Source of the DNA: Paracoccus sp. MBLB3053
GTDB taxonomy: Bacteria; Pseudomonadota; Alphaproteobacteria; Rhodobacterales; Rhodobacteraceae
Direction of reading: 5' to 3'
Assembly: GCF_031822435.1 (NCBI RefSeq)
Contig: NZ_JAVQLW010000001.1
Location: 62,001 to 126,000 of the forward strand
Length of the DNA: 64,000 nucleotides
Shown: positions 44,650 through 53,434 of the stretch, one piece after another
Layout of the letters: every line of letters begins with the position of its first letter
Position numbering within the stretch: the stretch's first letter is position 1
Notes under the pieces: generated by a model
The model's input: the letters and a program-made list of their open reading frames with translations, nothing else
Told to the model about the DNA's origin: nothing
Database searches by the model: none
Made by a program: the position numbers and the translations under genes

Positions 44650-46029
44650 TCAGATGCGAATGTCGATTTGCCGCGCCAGGATGGGGCGGTCCGGGCCCGC
44701 CTGCGGCTCGGTCGATGGGACGACTGCATGTGCTCGGCCGGCCGTCTGGCTGCGTCCTGCAGCCCGCTGCGGGCGCTGGCCTGCTCCGTCACCGTCACCG
44801 TCACCGTCAGAGAACGAGAACGCGGCGCCGGCAAATGCGGTATCCCGCAGCTCGCGCGCGAGCAGCTCGCCGTGCCGGCGCAGGAACTCCAGCGTGTCCC
44901 GATGTTCCGCATAGACCGTCACGGTCGGCGTCTCTCCCGATGACATGACGAGGCGAACCTTGCCCAGTTCTTCCGGGCTCAGCGTCACCTCGATCCGTGC
45001 CTCATCGCTTGTGACCATCCGATCGGCTATCTGGCGCATCACCTCTTTCGGCTCTTGCGGCAGAGAACGTGTTTGGGCCTGCACAGCCGGTCCTGCGCTT
45101 TCGCCAATCCGGTCCCGACCGGGATGCATCCTCACTTCTGCCGTCATCGCCTCATCGGCCATCTGCCCTTGCTCATCCGGCTCGACTGGAGTGAGAGTTT
45201 CCACCTCCAGAGAAGCCGGGCTTTCCTGCGGCGCTTCGGCTTCAACGCGGTCGGCCGACGCCTGACGCCGGTCGATATCCGGCGCATGCGCAGGTTCTGC
45301 TGCGTCCCGATCCGATGCGTTCCGAACCGATGCGGCCCGATCTGATGCGACCCCGTCCGGTCGGTCGAGCGAAATCGGCAGATCCTCGCCCGCCAATGCG
45401 CCTGGGCGGTAAAATACCGCCGGACCATTCGCGGTCGCGGGCGGGGCGATCGCCGAGCCGGGCGCAAGAACAATGTCCGGCGCAAAGGCAATGGTCGATC
45501 GCTTGGTTCCGATCTCGGGCTGCGCGGCCAGTGCCGCGAGGTCTTCGGACGCCGATCCGCTTGTATCCCGCGCAAAGGGAAAACCATTGGCGCGCCCCGC
45601 CGCGACGAAAGGATGAGTAACCGGCGAGGCATACCACGCAACCGTGTCTAATTCGGGACGCGGCAGCTCCGCCTGTGGCAGCTCCGCTTCCGGTAGAACG
45701 GGCTGGGGAGTAGGCGCGCCTTCCGTGGCGACGTCTACGTGGCTGCGAACCGCTTCGGGAACGGGTCTTTCCGCATCGAGAGCAGGAATCGAAGGCGGAA
45801 GCGGCGGTGGCACAGCAGCCGCGTCGCCAGAAAGCAATATCACCTCATCCTCGGGCATGGCCTCCGGCGGTTCTTCGTTCAGAGCCTGGGCCGAGGGCGG
45901 GTCGGGGATTTCATCGCCCCCGACCAGATCGACGAGTTCCCCGAAAAGCCCGTCGCCCTCCAGCGAAGCCATTTGCAAATTCGGCGCGGCCAGAATGGAA
46001 GCGGGCAGGAAAAGCTCGGGTCTGAGCAT
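44650..46029 (-). CDS. fliK: Flagellar hook-length control protein FliK
   Basis: 459 aa from ATG 46029, with GAGAGGA upstream. The N-terminal two thirds are low complexity (Ala, Pro, Glu, Asp-rich), as expected for the extended ruler part. The C-terminal domain (about 335-425) has the FliK signature: IEVTLSPEELGKVRLVMSSG then TVTVYAEHRDTLEFLRRH. It measures the hook and switches export specificity. A Asp-Gly repeat follows near the C-terminus. Adjacent flgD supports the call. Confidence 0.9.
   Translation of the reverse strand: MLRPELFLPASILAAPNLQMASLEGDGLFGELVDLVGGDEIPDPPSAQALNEEPPEAMPEDEVILLSGDAAAVPPPLPPSIPALDAERPVPEAVRSHVDVATEGAPTPQPVLPEAELPQAELPRPELDTVAWYASPVTHPFVAAGRANGFPFARDTSGSASEDLAALAAQPEIGTKRSTIAFAPDIVLAPGSAIAPPATANGPAVFYRPGALAGEDLPISLDRPDGVASDRAASVRNASDRDAAEPAHAPDIDRRQASADRVEAEAPQESPASLEVETLTPVEPDEQGQMADEAMTAEVRMHPGRDRIGESAGPAVQAQTRSLPQEPKEVMRQIADRMVTSDEARIEVTLSPEELGKVRLVMSSGETPTVTVYAEHRDTLEFLRRHGELLARELRDTAFAGAAFSFSDGDGDGDGAGQRPQRAAGRSQTAGRAHAVVPSTEPQAGPDRPILARQIDIRI
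44786..44809. repeat. (CCGTCA)4 hexanucleotide repeat in fliK
   Basis: Four perfect hexamers encode a Gly-Asp repeat (DGDGDGDG) near the C-terminus of FliK. Length changes keep the frame. Confidence 0.9.
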
Positions 46030-46103
46030 GTCGCGGTCCTCTCGTGTACCTCTCTCGGGTAGCCGAGTTTGATTACCAAATATTTACGCAAGCCGGATAA
46101 AGT

Positions 46104-46116
46104 CACGATCATCGTG
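46104..46116. promoter_or_regulatory. Perfect 13-bp palindrome in the fliK/flgJ-like gap
   Basis: CACGATCATCGTG, arms CACGAT and ATCGTG around one C, lies in the 106-bp divergent gap, 20 bp before the rightward start. It could be an operator shared by both flagellar units. Confidence 0.4.
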
Positions 46117-46135
46117 AAAATCTTAGAGGTTAATC

Positions 46136-46381
46136 TTGAGAATAGAGAGCATCACCCAAAGTCGAGCGGATCGAGAAACAATTGATAAAGATTTATCCAA
46201 CGGGCTCGAAAAGGCATTCCTTCAGGAAATGCTGAAACACGCCGGACCAAAGCCAATGTCCGGAAGTTTTTCCGGCGGAATCGGCGAGGAGCAATTCGCC
46301 GGGTTTCTGATCGAAGCGCATGCCGAGGCCCTGGCCAGCCGGTTGGATTTTCGGCTTATTGGGCCGGGCATCCGGCCATGA
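46136..46381 (+). CDS. FlgJ-like rod-binding protein, muramidase domain absent
   Basis: 81 aa from TTG 46136, with AGAGGT upstream; no ATG is available in frame nearby. The chain EKAFLQEMLKHAGPKPMS then GIGEEQFAGFLIEAHAEALA matches the rod-binding region of FlgJ. It lacks the glucosaminidase domain, as in other alphaproteobacterial short FlgJ proteins. It should scaffold rod assembly in the periplasm. Its stop overlaps the next start (ATGA). Confidence 0.75.
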   Translation: MRIESITQSRADRETIDKDLSNGLEKAFLQEMLKHAGPKPMSGSFSGGIGEEQFAGFLIEAHAEALASRLDFRLIGPGIRP

Positions 46382-46689
46382 CCGCGCTCGACCTCGCCCG
46401 GGAAGTTCGGGCCGCAATCGAGTCTTTCCATCCAGAGCAAGCAGAAAACGCGATGGGAAATCTTGCAAAAGCGCTCGCGGACACGTCAGTCGCCGCAGAG
46501 GACCGCATTGCGATCATCAGAGAGTTCGAGGCAATCCGGACACTGGCGGCGGCAAGCTGCGAAGGGCTCGCGCGGGCGCGCCAGGAAATCGAAGGTTTGT
46601 TGCGGATCTCGCGCGAGTTCGCCTGCTATGACAAATCGGGTCATATGGAAAGCAATCCCGTCAAGACGCAGAAGATCATGAGATTTTGA
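46378..46689 (+). CDS. Unknown small helical protein in a flagellar operon
   Basis: 103 aa, not recognised. It is predicted mostly helical and charged (LDLAREVRAAIESFHPEQAE; REFEAIRTLAAASCEGLARA; RQEIEGLLRISREFACYD), has no signal peptide or membrane segment and contains two cysteines. It starts ATG 46378 within the end of the FlgJ-like gene. Size, helicity and position resemble FlgN-type export chaperones, but the similarity is structural guesswork. Confidence 0.75.
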   Translation: MTALDLAREVRAAIESFHPEQAENAMGNLAKALADTSVAAEDRIAIIREFEAIRTLAAASCEGLARARQEIEGLLRISREFACYDKSGHMESNPVKTQKIMRF

Positions 46690-46853
46690 ATAAAAACCCG
46701 TGCTGTATTGATTTGATCAAGGGTCGCAATTCAGCATTTATTCATTCTTGCCGGAGTATTCCGGAATTGTGCTGAAATGCACCTGGGGCAATTCCCAGAA
46801 GGTCAGAAGGCCGTATTTGCAACGGGGTGAATACCCCAGTCATGGAGCAAAAA

Positions 46854-47696
46854 ATGTCCAGCATTCTGACCAACAACAGCGCCCTCGTCGCCCTTCAGAC
46901 GCTCAAGGGGATCAACTCGAACCTCGCCAAGGCACAGTCGGAAATCTCGACCGGGAAATCCGTCGCCAACGCGCAGGACAATGCCGCGATCTGGGCCATC
47001 TCGAAAGTGATGGAAACCGACCAGTCGGCCTTCAAGGCGATCCAGTCCAACCTCAACGTTGCGGGTGCGACGGTGGCGACGGCCAGGGTCGGCGCCGAGC
47101 AGATCGCGGATCTGCTGAACGAGATGAAGGATCTCGCCGTCAGCGCGAACAGCGATACGGCAGATTTCACCAAGATCCAGACGGACATCGCGGCCAAGAA
47201 AGAGCAGATCACCTCGATCATCCAGGGCACCCAGATGAACGGCGTGAACCTGCTCAAGACGAACCCGGTCGCCGGGCAGACCAGCTTCAGCGTTCTGGGC
47301 TCGCTCGACCGCACCAACGGCACCGTGGCTACGACCGCGAATGCCATCACGGTCGACTCGGTCGATTTCGAAGCGGATATCGAAGGCGCGACCGTGACCG
47401 CAATCACCGACCGGACGACGGCCGCGACCGCCCTGGGTGAGATCGAGGCGCTGATCGATATCGCGGTTGTCGGCGCGGCCGAGCTCGGTTCGTCCGGCAA
47501 GAGGATCTCGGATCAGTCGAACTTCGTGGGGAAACTGGCCGACTCGCTCAAGAGCGGGATCGGCTCTCTGGTCGATGCCGACATGGAAGAGACATCGGCG
47601 CGCCTGCAGGCGCTGCAGACCCAGCAACAGCTCGGCGTTCAGGCGCTGTCGATCGCGAACCAGGCGCCGTCGGCCATCCTGTCGCTGTTCCGCTGA
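46854..47696 (+). CDS. fliC: Flagellin
   Basis: 280 aa from ATG 46854 (MSSILTNNSALVALQTLKG), with GGAG six nt upstream; the upstream GTG 46827 is not needed. N-terminal D0/D1 (about 1-140: INSNLAKAQSEISTGKSVAN) and C-terminal D1/D0 (about 200-280: RLQALQTQQQLGVQALSIAN then LSLFR) are complete, and the variable middle is short (about 140-190), as in many Rhodobacterales. The filament subunit is exported without cleavage. The 164-bp upstream gap (46690-46853) should hold the promoter, but I could not identify a clear sigma28 box. Confidence 0.96.
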   Translation: MSSILTNNSALVALQTLKGINSNLAKAQSEISTGKSVANAQDNAAIWAISKVMETDQSAFKAIQSNLNVAGATVATARVGAEQIADLLNEMKDLAVSANSDTADFTKIQTDIAAKKEQITSIIQGTQMNGVNLLKTNPVAGQTSFSVLGSLDRTNGTVATTANAITVDSVDFEADIEGATVTAITDRTTAATALGEIEALIDIAVVGAAELGSSGKRISDQSNFVGKLADSLKSGIGSLVDADMEETSARLQALQTQQQLGVQALSIANQAPSAILSLFR

Positions 47697-47708
47697 TGAC
47701 AAAGCACG

Positions 47709-47728
47709 GGGGCGCCACGGCGCCCCTT
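47709..47728 (+). terminator. Hairpin after fliC
   Basis: GGGGCGCC-AC-GGCGCCCC (47709-47726) begins 12 bp past the stop, followed by TT. It is compact and strong but the T-tract is poor, so partial read-through into flaF is likely. Confidence 0.6.
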
Positions 47729-47773
47729 CACTCGCGACGAAGGATCTGCCCGGGGAAATCGGGAATAATCGAC

Positions 47774-48139
47774 GTGAACGCAGTCTTGACCAAATCCGAC
47801 CACGCCTACGGAAATGTCTGTCTCCGCAGCGCCCGCGATATCGAATACGACATGTTCTCGCGGATTACCCGGATGCTCCGGCTTGCTCCGCGCAATTGCG
47901 ATTGCTGCGAAACGATCGCGGCTGTCGGCAAGAACAATGAACTTTGGTCGCTTCTGGCGACGGATCTGGCCGATCCCGGAAACGGCCTGCCAGATGAAAT
48001 CAGGGCGGGGCTTCTGGCCCTTGCCTTTTTCTCGCTTCGCCATGGCAGGACGGTTCTGGCCGGCGCGGCGACGACCGATGTGCTGATCGACATCAACATG
48101 ACCGTCATGAAAGGTCTGCGCGGGGGAGAGATGGAATGA
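47774..48139 (+). CDS. flaF: Flagellar biosynthesis regulator FlaF
   Basis: 121 aa from GTG 47774 (VNAVLTKSDHAYGNV). The family core RSARDIEYDMFSRITRMLRLA and the C-terminal LALAFFSLRHGRTVLAG then LIDINMTVMKGL are clear. In Caulobacter and relatives FlaF is needed for flagellin synthesis and secretion, acting opposite FlbT. It ends in an ATGA overlap with flbT. Confidence 0.92.
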   Translation: MNAVLTKSDHAYGNVCLRSARDIEYDMFSRITRMLRLAPRNCDCCETIAAVGKNNELWSLLATDLADPGNGLPDEIRAGLLALAFFSLRHGRTVLAGAATTDVLIDINMTVMKGLRGGEME

Positions 48140-48540
48140 GCGGTCTGATCCTCAAGCTTGCCCCGAACGAACGCATCCTTGTCAATGGCGCGGTGATCGA
48201 GAATGGCGAGCGGCGCACCCGGATCTCGATCAAGACCCCGAATGCCGCGATCCTGCGCCTGCGCGATGCGATCCATCCTGCCGAAGCACAGACCCCGGTC
48301 AGCCGGATCTGCTATATCTGCCAGCTTGTCCTGACGGCCGAGGCGGAAGAGGATCACGGTCGCGAACAGGCCCTGGAAGGCATTGCCCAGCTCGCGCAGG
48401 TGTTCCCTCTGGGTGCGACCCGCGAATTGCTTGACGACGCGGCGCGGCATCTGCGCGAGGGCAATTTTTATCTTGCCATGAAGCTATTGCGAGGACTCCT
48501 GCCGCTGGAGGCCTCGCTGCTTGCCGGGCATGGCTCGTGA
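48136..48540 (+). CDS. flbT: Flagellin synthesis repressor FlbT
   Basis: 134 aa. LILKLAPNERILVNGAVIEN at the N-terminus and NFYLAMKLLRGLLPLEA at the C-terminus are typical of FlbT. It binds the 5' leader of flagellin mRNA and lowers its stability or translation in Caulobacter. Placement after fliC-flaF is the standard alphaproteobacterial order. Confidence 0.94.
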   Translation: MSGLILKLAPNERILVNGAVIENGERRTRISIKTPNAAILRLRDAIHPAEAQTPVSRICYICQLVLTAEAEEDHGREQALEGIAQLAQVFPLGATRELLDDAARHLREGNFYLAMKLLRGLLPLEASLLAGHGS

Positions 48541-49325
48541 GCTATCTCGTTCAGGCCGGAAATGGTGGCTATCTGGGCTGGAAGATCCTTGAGCGCACGG
48601 CCTCGGTCCAGCGCGCCGTTCTGGAAAAGGACGCTCAGATCACGGCGTCGCGCGACTATTTCGCCGAGCGGCTGCCCCAGGTGACGGCCGCCGAGGATCT
48701 GGTGTCAGATTACAAGTTGCTCAGCGTGGCTCTGAGGGCCTTCGGGCTCGACAATGACATCGGCAATCGCCAGTTCATCAGGCGTGTCCTCGAGGCCGAC
48801 CCGGATGACAGTTCGAGCCTGGTCAACAGGCTTTCCGACAAGCGCTATCTCAGGCTGAACAAGGCGCTCGGCCTCGGCTCGGGCACCGAGCCGGCGAGCG
48901 ACAGGATGGATAGCGGAAGCATTCTTGATCTCTACGTGACCCGCAGCTTCGAAAAGAATGTGGGCAGCAGCCACGCCGAGATCGAACTTGCCCTGAACGC
49001 CCGCCGGGAATTGCCCGAACTCGCGAAATCGGATTCCGCCGAAAACACCAAATGGTACCAGATCATCGGATCGACGCCGCTGAGGAAGATATTCGAAGGC
49101 GCCTTCGGTCTGAGCAGTTCCTTTGGCCAGTTGGACGTAGACCGGCAGGTCGAAGAACTGAAACTGCGTTGCGAGCAAATGACCGGCAGCAGCGATCCGT
49201 CACAATTCATCGAAACCGGGGCAGTCGAGGATCTCATCAAGACCTACCTGCTCCGCTCCCAGTTCAGTTCGGGCTCGGTCTATTCGCCGTTTTCGACGGC
49301 GCTCGCGATCCTCAACGGGGGATGA
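48537..49325 (+). CDS. DUF1217 flagellar-associated protein
   Basis: 262 aa from GTG 48537, overlapping the flbT stop (GTGA). The DUF1217 pattern is seen: GYLGWKILERTASVQRAVLEK, SDYKLLSVALRAFGLDNDI, and RRVLEADPDDSSSLVNRLSDK. Members occur in flagellar loci of alphaproteobacteria and have no established function. No signal peptide is visible; the protein is likely helical and cytosolic or exported by the flagellar system. Confidence 0.85.
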   Translation: MSYLVQAGNGGYLGWKILERTASVQRAVLEKDAQITASRDYFAERLPQVTAAEDLVSDYKLLSVALRAFGLDNDIGNRQFIRRVLEADPDDSSSLVNRLSDKRYLRLNKALGLGSGTEPASDRMDSGSILDLYVTRSFEKNVGSSHAEIELALNARRELPELAKSDSAENTKWYQIIGSTPLRKIFEGAFGLSSSFGQLDVDRQVEELKLRCEQMTGSSDPSQFIETGAVEDLIKTYLLRSQFSSGSVYSPFSTALAILNGG

Positions 49326-49367
49326 AACAGACCAGGCACGAAAAGCGGTAAAAGCCGGATGGCAGAC

Positions 49368-49388
49368 CGCGCCATTCTCACGGCGCGG
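49368..49388. terminator. Weak terminator between the DUF1217 gene and putA
   Basis: CCGCGCC-ATTCTCA-GGCGCGG-type stem (7 bp) lies between the convergent genes. A GTTTT tail comes about 10 nt later on the plus strand. Confidence 0.4.
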
Positions 49389-49469
49389 CCTGATGAGTTT
49401 TGATCGACCCGCCGGGCTCAGCTCGTCGATCCTGTTGGATTGACGATCCGAGCCTCGGCCCGCGACTTT

Positions 49470-52400
49470 TCAGCCCGCAAGCAGGGCAGCATTGCCACCT
49501 GCCGCCGTGGTATCGACGCAAAGGTGGCGCTCATGGCAGACATGGGCCCGGTCGGGCATGGCGGTGATCAACGGTCTCAGGGCTCCGTCCTCGCGGGACA
49601 GGGCGGTCGCGATTTCGCGCCCCTTCTGTTCGTCACCCCACCAAAGGACCGCCGAGAATTCGGCGCCATTCGCCTGGTTCAAGCCGTCTGCGGCAAGTGC
49701 CTGACCACCCAGCGCCCTGACCGCGCGCTCTTGCACCTGGCGCAACTCGGTTCCGGGGCCAAGGCACAGGACCGGCGGACGGGCCACGAAGCGCAGGCGG
49801 TTCATCTCACCGGTGGGGCCGGGCATGAACAGCTCATCCTCGGTCGGCGTTGAAGGGGCCTGGGCCGCCGCATCTGTCGCGACTGGCGCAGGCGCATAGA
49901 AGCGGTTCAGGTAAAGCGGGCCGCCCGCCTTCGGTCCGGTTCCCGACAGTCCCTCGCCCCCGAAGGGTTGCGAGCCGACGACCGCACCGATCTGGTTGCG
50001 ATTGACATAGACATTGCCTGCATCGATCGCGTCCGACACATCCTGGACGCGCGAATCGATCCGGGTGTGCAGCCCGAACGTCAGGCCGTAACCGCGCGCG
50101 TTGATCGCATCGAGCACTTTGGGCAGATCATCCGCTCGGAAGGTCGCGACATGCAGGACCGGGCCAAAGATCTCGCGCTCGAGTTCATCTATCCCGTTCA
50201 CCGTCAGCAGGGTCGGCGCGACAAAGTTGCCCTGTGCAGGGGTCGGCACTTCATGGGCGACGCGGTTCTGCTTCTGCTGCAGGTAAGTGGTGATACCCTC
50301 GCGCGCCTCGTCATCGATGACCGGGCCGACATCGGTCTTGAGCAGCATCGGATCGCCCACGACCAGTTCATCCATCGCGCCCTTGATCATCTCGATCAGA
50401 TGCGGGGCGATATCCTCCTGAACGTAAAGGCAGCGCAGGGCCGAACAGCGCTGTCCCGCCGAACGGAAGGACGATGCGACGACGTCGCGCACGGCCTGTT
50501 CGGGCAGCGCGGTCGAATCGACGATCATGGCGTTCAGTCCACCGGTTTCCGCGATCAGCGGAGTTCCGGGCGCCATGTGCTGGGCCATGGCGCGGGCAAT
50601 GATCCGCGCGGTGTCGGTCGAGCCGGTGAAGACCACCCCATTGACGCGCGCATCCGAAGTCAGGGCCGCCCCGACGGTTCCGCCCTGACCGGGCAGAAGC
50701 TGCAGCGCAGATGCGGGCACGCCGGCCTCGTGCAGCAAGCGCACGGCGACTGCCGCGATCAACGGCGTCTGTTCGGCGGGTTTGGCCAGGACGGCATTGC
50801 CCGCCATCAGGGCCGCCGCGATCTGACCGCTGAAGATCGCCAGCGGGAAGTTCCAGGGGCTGATCGCGACCACGAGGCCGCGCGCCTTGCGCTGATCCGC
50901 CGCGCCCTCGGCTGCGTAGTAACGCAGGAAGTCGACAGCTTCGCGCAACTCGCCGACAGCGTCACCGAGCGTCTTGCCAGCCTCACGCGCGAGCGTCGCG
51001 AAGATCAGCCCGGCATTCGCTTCGTAGAGGTCGGCCGCGCGGCGCAGCACTTCGGCACGGGCCACCGGGGCCGCGTCCCAGACCGCGGCATCGGCAATCG
51101 CCCGCGTCGCCGTGCGCTGATCGGCCTCGATCACTTCGGCGATGGCTTCGCCGGTCGCGGGGTTGCGCACCGGCATGGCCTGGCCGGTCGGCGCCGAAAC
51201 GGTGATCGGCGCGGCATCGGGGATCGCCACCTCGCGCGAGGCGTAGATTTTTGCAAGCACCGCCTCGTCGCTCAGGTCGAAGCCCTGCGAGTTTGCACGA
51301 GCTTCACCGAAGATCTTGTCGGGCGCGGCAAGCCCAGCGGGTGCCTTGGCGGTCGCGAGCGCCGCAAAGGGGTCGGCCGCCACATCCTCGGGGGCGATCG
51401 ATTCATCGACGATCTGGTTCACAAAGGACGAGTTCGCGCCGTTTTCAAGCAGGCGGCGGACCAGGTAGGCCAGCAGGTCGCGATGCGCGCCGACCGGTGC
51501 ATAGATGCGGCAGCGCCCCTTGCTTTCGCGCAGGACGATGTCGTGCAGACGCTCGCCCATGCCATGCAGGCGCTGGAACTCGAATTCGATGCCTTGCGCC
51601 ATGTGCAGGATGGCGGCGACCGTATGGGCGTTATGCGTCGCGAATTGCGGATAGATGCGATCAGCGCAGTCGATCAGCTTGCGCGCATTCGAGATATAGC
51701 TGACATCGGTCCCGACCTTCGAGGTGAACAGCGGAAAGCCGGGCAGGCCCTCGACCTGTGCTCGCTTGATCTCGCTGTCCCAATAGGCGCCCTTGACCAG
51801 GCGCACCATGATCTTGCGGTCCAGTCGGGTCGCGAGTTCGTAGAGCCAGTCGATCGCCAGCCCCGCGCGCTTGCCATAGGCCTGGACCACGATGCCGAAC
51901 CCGTCCCAGCCCGCGAGAGAGGGATCGGACATGACGGCTTCGATGACCTTCATCGACAAGACCAGGCGATCCTGCTCCTCGGCGTCGATATTCATCCCCA
52001 TGCCCGCAGCCTTGGCCTGCTGCGCCAGCTTCAGGACGACAGGAACCAGTTCCGACAGGACGCGGGCTTCCTGCGCGACCTCGTAGCGTGGATGTAGGGC
52101 GGACAGCTTGATCGAGATGCCCGGGTTCATCTGCACCGAGCCCTTGGTGCAGGCCTTGGCGATCGCCGTGATGGCATCGGCATAGTCGCGGGCATAGCGC
52201 GCGGCATCGGCAGCGGTCATCGCGGCCTCGCCCAGCATGTCATAGCTATAGGTAAAGCCCTGTTTTTCACGGGCCTGCGCATTGACAAGCGCCTTGTTGA
52301 TCGTCTCGCCCAGAACGAACTGGCGGCCCATCTCCTTCATGGCGCGGCCGACAGCGGCGCGGATCACCGGCTCACCCAGGCGACGGATGGCGCCGCGCAG

Positions 52401-52823
52401 CGTGCCCGCGATGCCGCCTTGTTCATCGTCCAGAACCTTGCCGGTCAGCATCAATGCCCAGGTCGAGGCGTTGACCAGCGAAGACGAGGCCTCACCCATA
52501 TGCTTGCCCCAGTCCGACGGCGCGATCTTGTCTTCGATCAGCGCGTCGATCGTGTCGCGGTCGGGAACGCGCAGCATGGCCTCGGCAAGGCACATCAGCG
52601 CGACGCCCTCACGCGTGGAAAGCCCGTATTCGGCAAGGAAATGCTCCATCAGGGTCGGGCGCGCTTCGCTGCGGATGCGGCGCACCAGGCCGGCTCCTCG
52701 GGCGGTGATGGCCGTGCGATCGGAAACATCCAGCCCGGCCTCGGCGACCAGCCGATCGAGCAAAGCCCGTTCGTCCTGGAACTTGCTGTCAGGGCCGAGA
52801 TCGGAAAGGCGGGTCTGGGACAT
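49470..52823 (-). CDS. putA: Bifunctional proline dehydrogenase / P5C dehydrogenase PutA
   Basis: 1117 aa. It oxidises proline to glutamate in two steps. The proline dehydrogenase barrel (about 150-470: FTYSYDMLGEAAMTAADAA, INIDAEEQDRL-like region, YAPVGAHRDLLAYLVRRLLE) is followed by the aldehyde dehydrogenase domain (about 540-1020: ISPWNFPLAIFSGQIAAALM, AETGGLNAMIVDS, catalytic Cys in SFRSAGQRCSALRC). There is no ribbon-helix-helix DNA-binding domain before the helical arm, so unlike E. coli PutA it cannot repress its own gene. Regulation should come from the divergent Lrp-type PutR. Confidence 0.97.
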   Translation of the reverse strand: MSQTRLSDLGPDSKFQDERALLDRLVAEAGLDVSDRTAITARGAGLVRRIRSEARPTLMEHFLAEYGLSTREGVALMCLAEAMLRVPDRDTIDALIEDKIAPSDWGKHMGEASSSLVNASTWALMLTGKVLDDEQGGIAGTLRGAIRRLGEPVIRAAVGRAMKEMGRQFVLGETINKALVNAQAREKQGFTYSYDMLGEAAMTAADAARYARDYADAITAIAKACTKGSVQMNPGISIKLSALHPRYEVAQEARVLSELVPVVLKLAQQAKAAGMGMNIDAEEQDRLVLSMKVIEAVMSDPSLAGWDGFGIVVQAYGKRAGLAIDWLYELATRLDRKIMVRLVKGAYWDSEIKRAQVEGLPGFPLFTSKVGTDVSYISNARKLIDCADRIYPQFATHNAHTVAAILHMAQGIEFEFQRLHGMGERLHDIVLRESKGRCRIYAPVGAHRDLLAYLVRRLLENGANSSFVNQIVDESIAPEDVAADPFAALATAKAPAGLAAPDKIFGEARANSQGFDLSDEAVLAKIYASREVAIPDAAPITVSAPTGQAMPVRNPATGEAIAEVIEADQRTATRAIADAAVWDAAPVARAEVLRRAADLYEANAGLIFATLAREAGKTLGDAVGELREAVDFLRYYAAEGAADQRKARGLVVAISPWNFPLAIFSGQIAAALMAGNAVLAKPAEQTPLIAAVAVRLLHEAGVPASALQLLPGQGGTVGAALTSDARVNGVVFTGSTDTARIIARAMAQHMAPGTPLIAETGGLNAMIVDSTALPEQAVRDVVASSFRSAGQRCSALRCLYVQEDIAPHLIEMIKGAMDELVVGDPMLLKTDVGPVIDDEAREGITTYLQQKQNRVAHEVPTPAQGNFVAPTLLTVNGIDELEREIFGPVLHVATFRADDLPKVLDAINARGYGLTFGLHTRIDSRVQDVSDAIDAGNVYVNRNQIGAVVGSQPFGGEGLSGTGPKAGGPLYLNRFYAPAPVATDAAAQAPSTPTEDELFMPGPTGEMNRLRFVARPPVLCLGPGTELRQVQERAVRALGGQALAADGLNQANGAEFSAVLWWGDEQKGREIATALSREDGALRPLITAMPDRAHVCHERHLCVDTTAAGGNAALLAG

Positions 52824-52880
52824 TATGTTCTCCTGCGGTTTGTCGGCTGGATAGCCCGTGACGCATGGACGATGTGACCA

Positions 52881-52893
52881 ATCTGTGTCAGAT
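52881..52893. promoter_or_regulatory. Candidate PutR operator
   Basis: ATCTG-TGT-CAGAT, a 5-bp inverted repeat around 3 bp, lies in the 110-bp putA/putR gap. Lrp-family sites are short palindromes of this size. It is an inference from form and place. Confidence 0.4.
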
Positions 52894-52933
52894 GATTAGA
52901 CGATCATAACATTTTTCAAGCGAGTCGCAGACC

Positions 52934-53398
52934 ATGGATGACATCCTGGACGCAACGAACGTCAAGATCCTGCGCGAGCTCGTCGCCAATGCCCGCATTC
53001 CGATCACCGAGCTGGCGCGCAAGGTCGGCCTGTCCAAGACCCCGGTTGCCTTGCGGATCAAGCAGATGGAGGAAATGGGTCTCATCACCGGATACCGCGC
53101 GATCCTCTCGCCGCTGAAGCTGGGCCTGACCCATGTCACCTATGTCGAGGTGCGCCTATCCGACACGCGGCAAAAGGCGCTCGAGGCATTCAACGCCGCG
53201 GTTCGGGCGATTCCCGAGGTCGAGGAATGCTACATGATCGCCGGCGGCTTCGATTACCTGCTGAAAGTGCGCTCGGAGGACATGGCCGGATATCGACGGA
53301 TCATGGCCGAAAAGATATCGGCCTTGCCGCACATCCACGCCACCACCAGCTATGTCTCGATGGAGGCGGTGGTTGAACAGAACTGGACCGAGCTGTAA
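52934..53398 (+). CDS. putR: Lrp/AsnC-family regulator, probable PutR
   Basis: 154 aa. N-terminal helix-turn-helix (about 8-55: LDATNVKILRELVANARIPI, ELARKVGLSKTPVALRIKQM) and C-terminal ligand-binding RAM domain (about 70-150). It is divergent from putA, as is putR in Rhodobacter capsulatus and Agrobacterium, where it activates putA when proline is present. The gene is followed by a LysR gene after 36 bp. Confidence 0.92.
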   Translation: MDDILDATNVKILRELVANARIPITELARKVGLSKTPVALRIKQMEEMGLITGYRAILSPLKLGLTHVTYVEVRLSDTRQKALEAFNAAVRAIPEVEECYMIAGGFDYLLKVRSEDMAGYRRIMAEKISALPHIHATTSYVSMEAVVEQNWTEL

Positions 53399-53434
53399 GC
53401 GCCCGTCCACCCACTCCGACGGACTTGGAACCTG

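Noticed and set aside
46690..46853. sigma28-type promoter before fliC
   Set aside because: GCCGTATT at 46810 resembles a -10 element, but no TAAA/CTAAA -35 lies 15 bp upstream.
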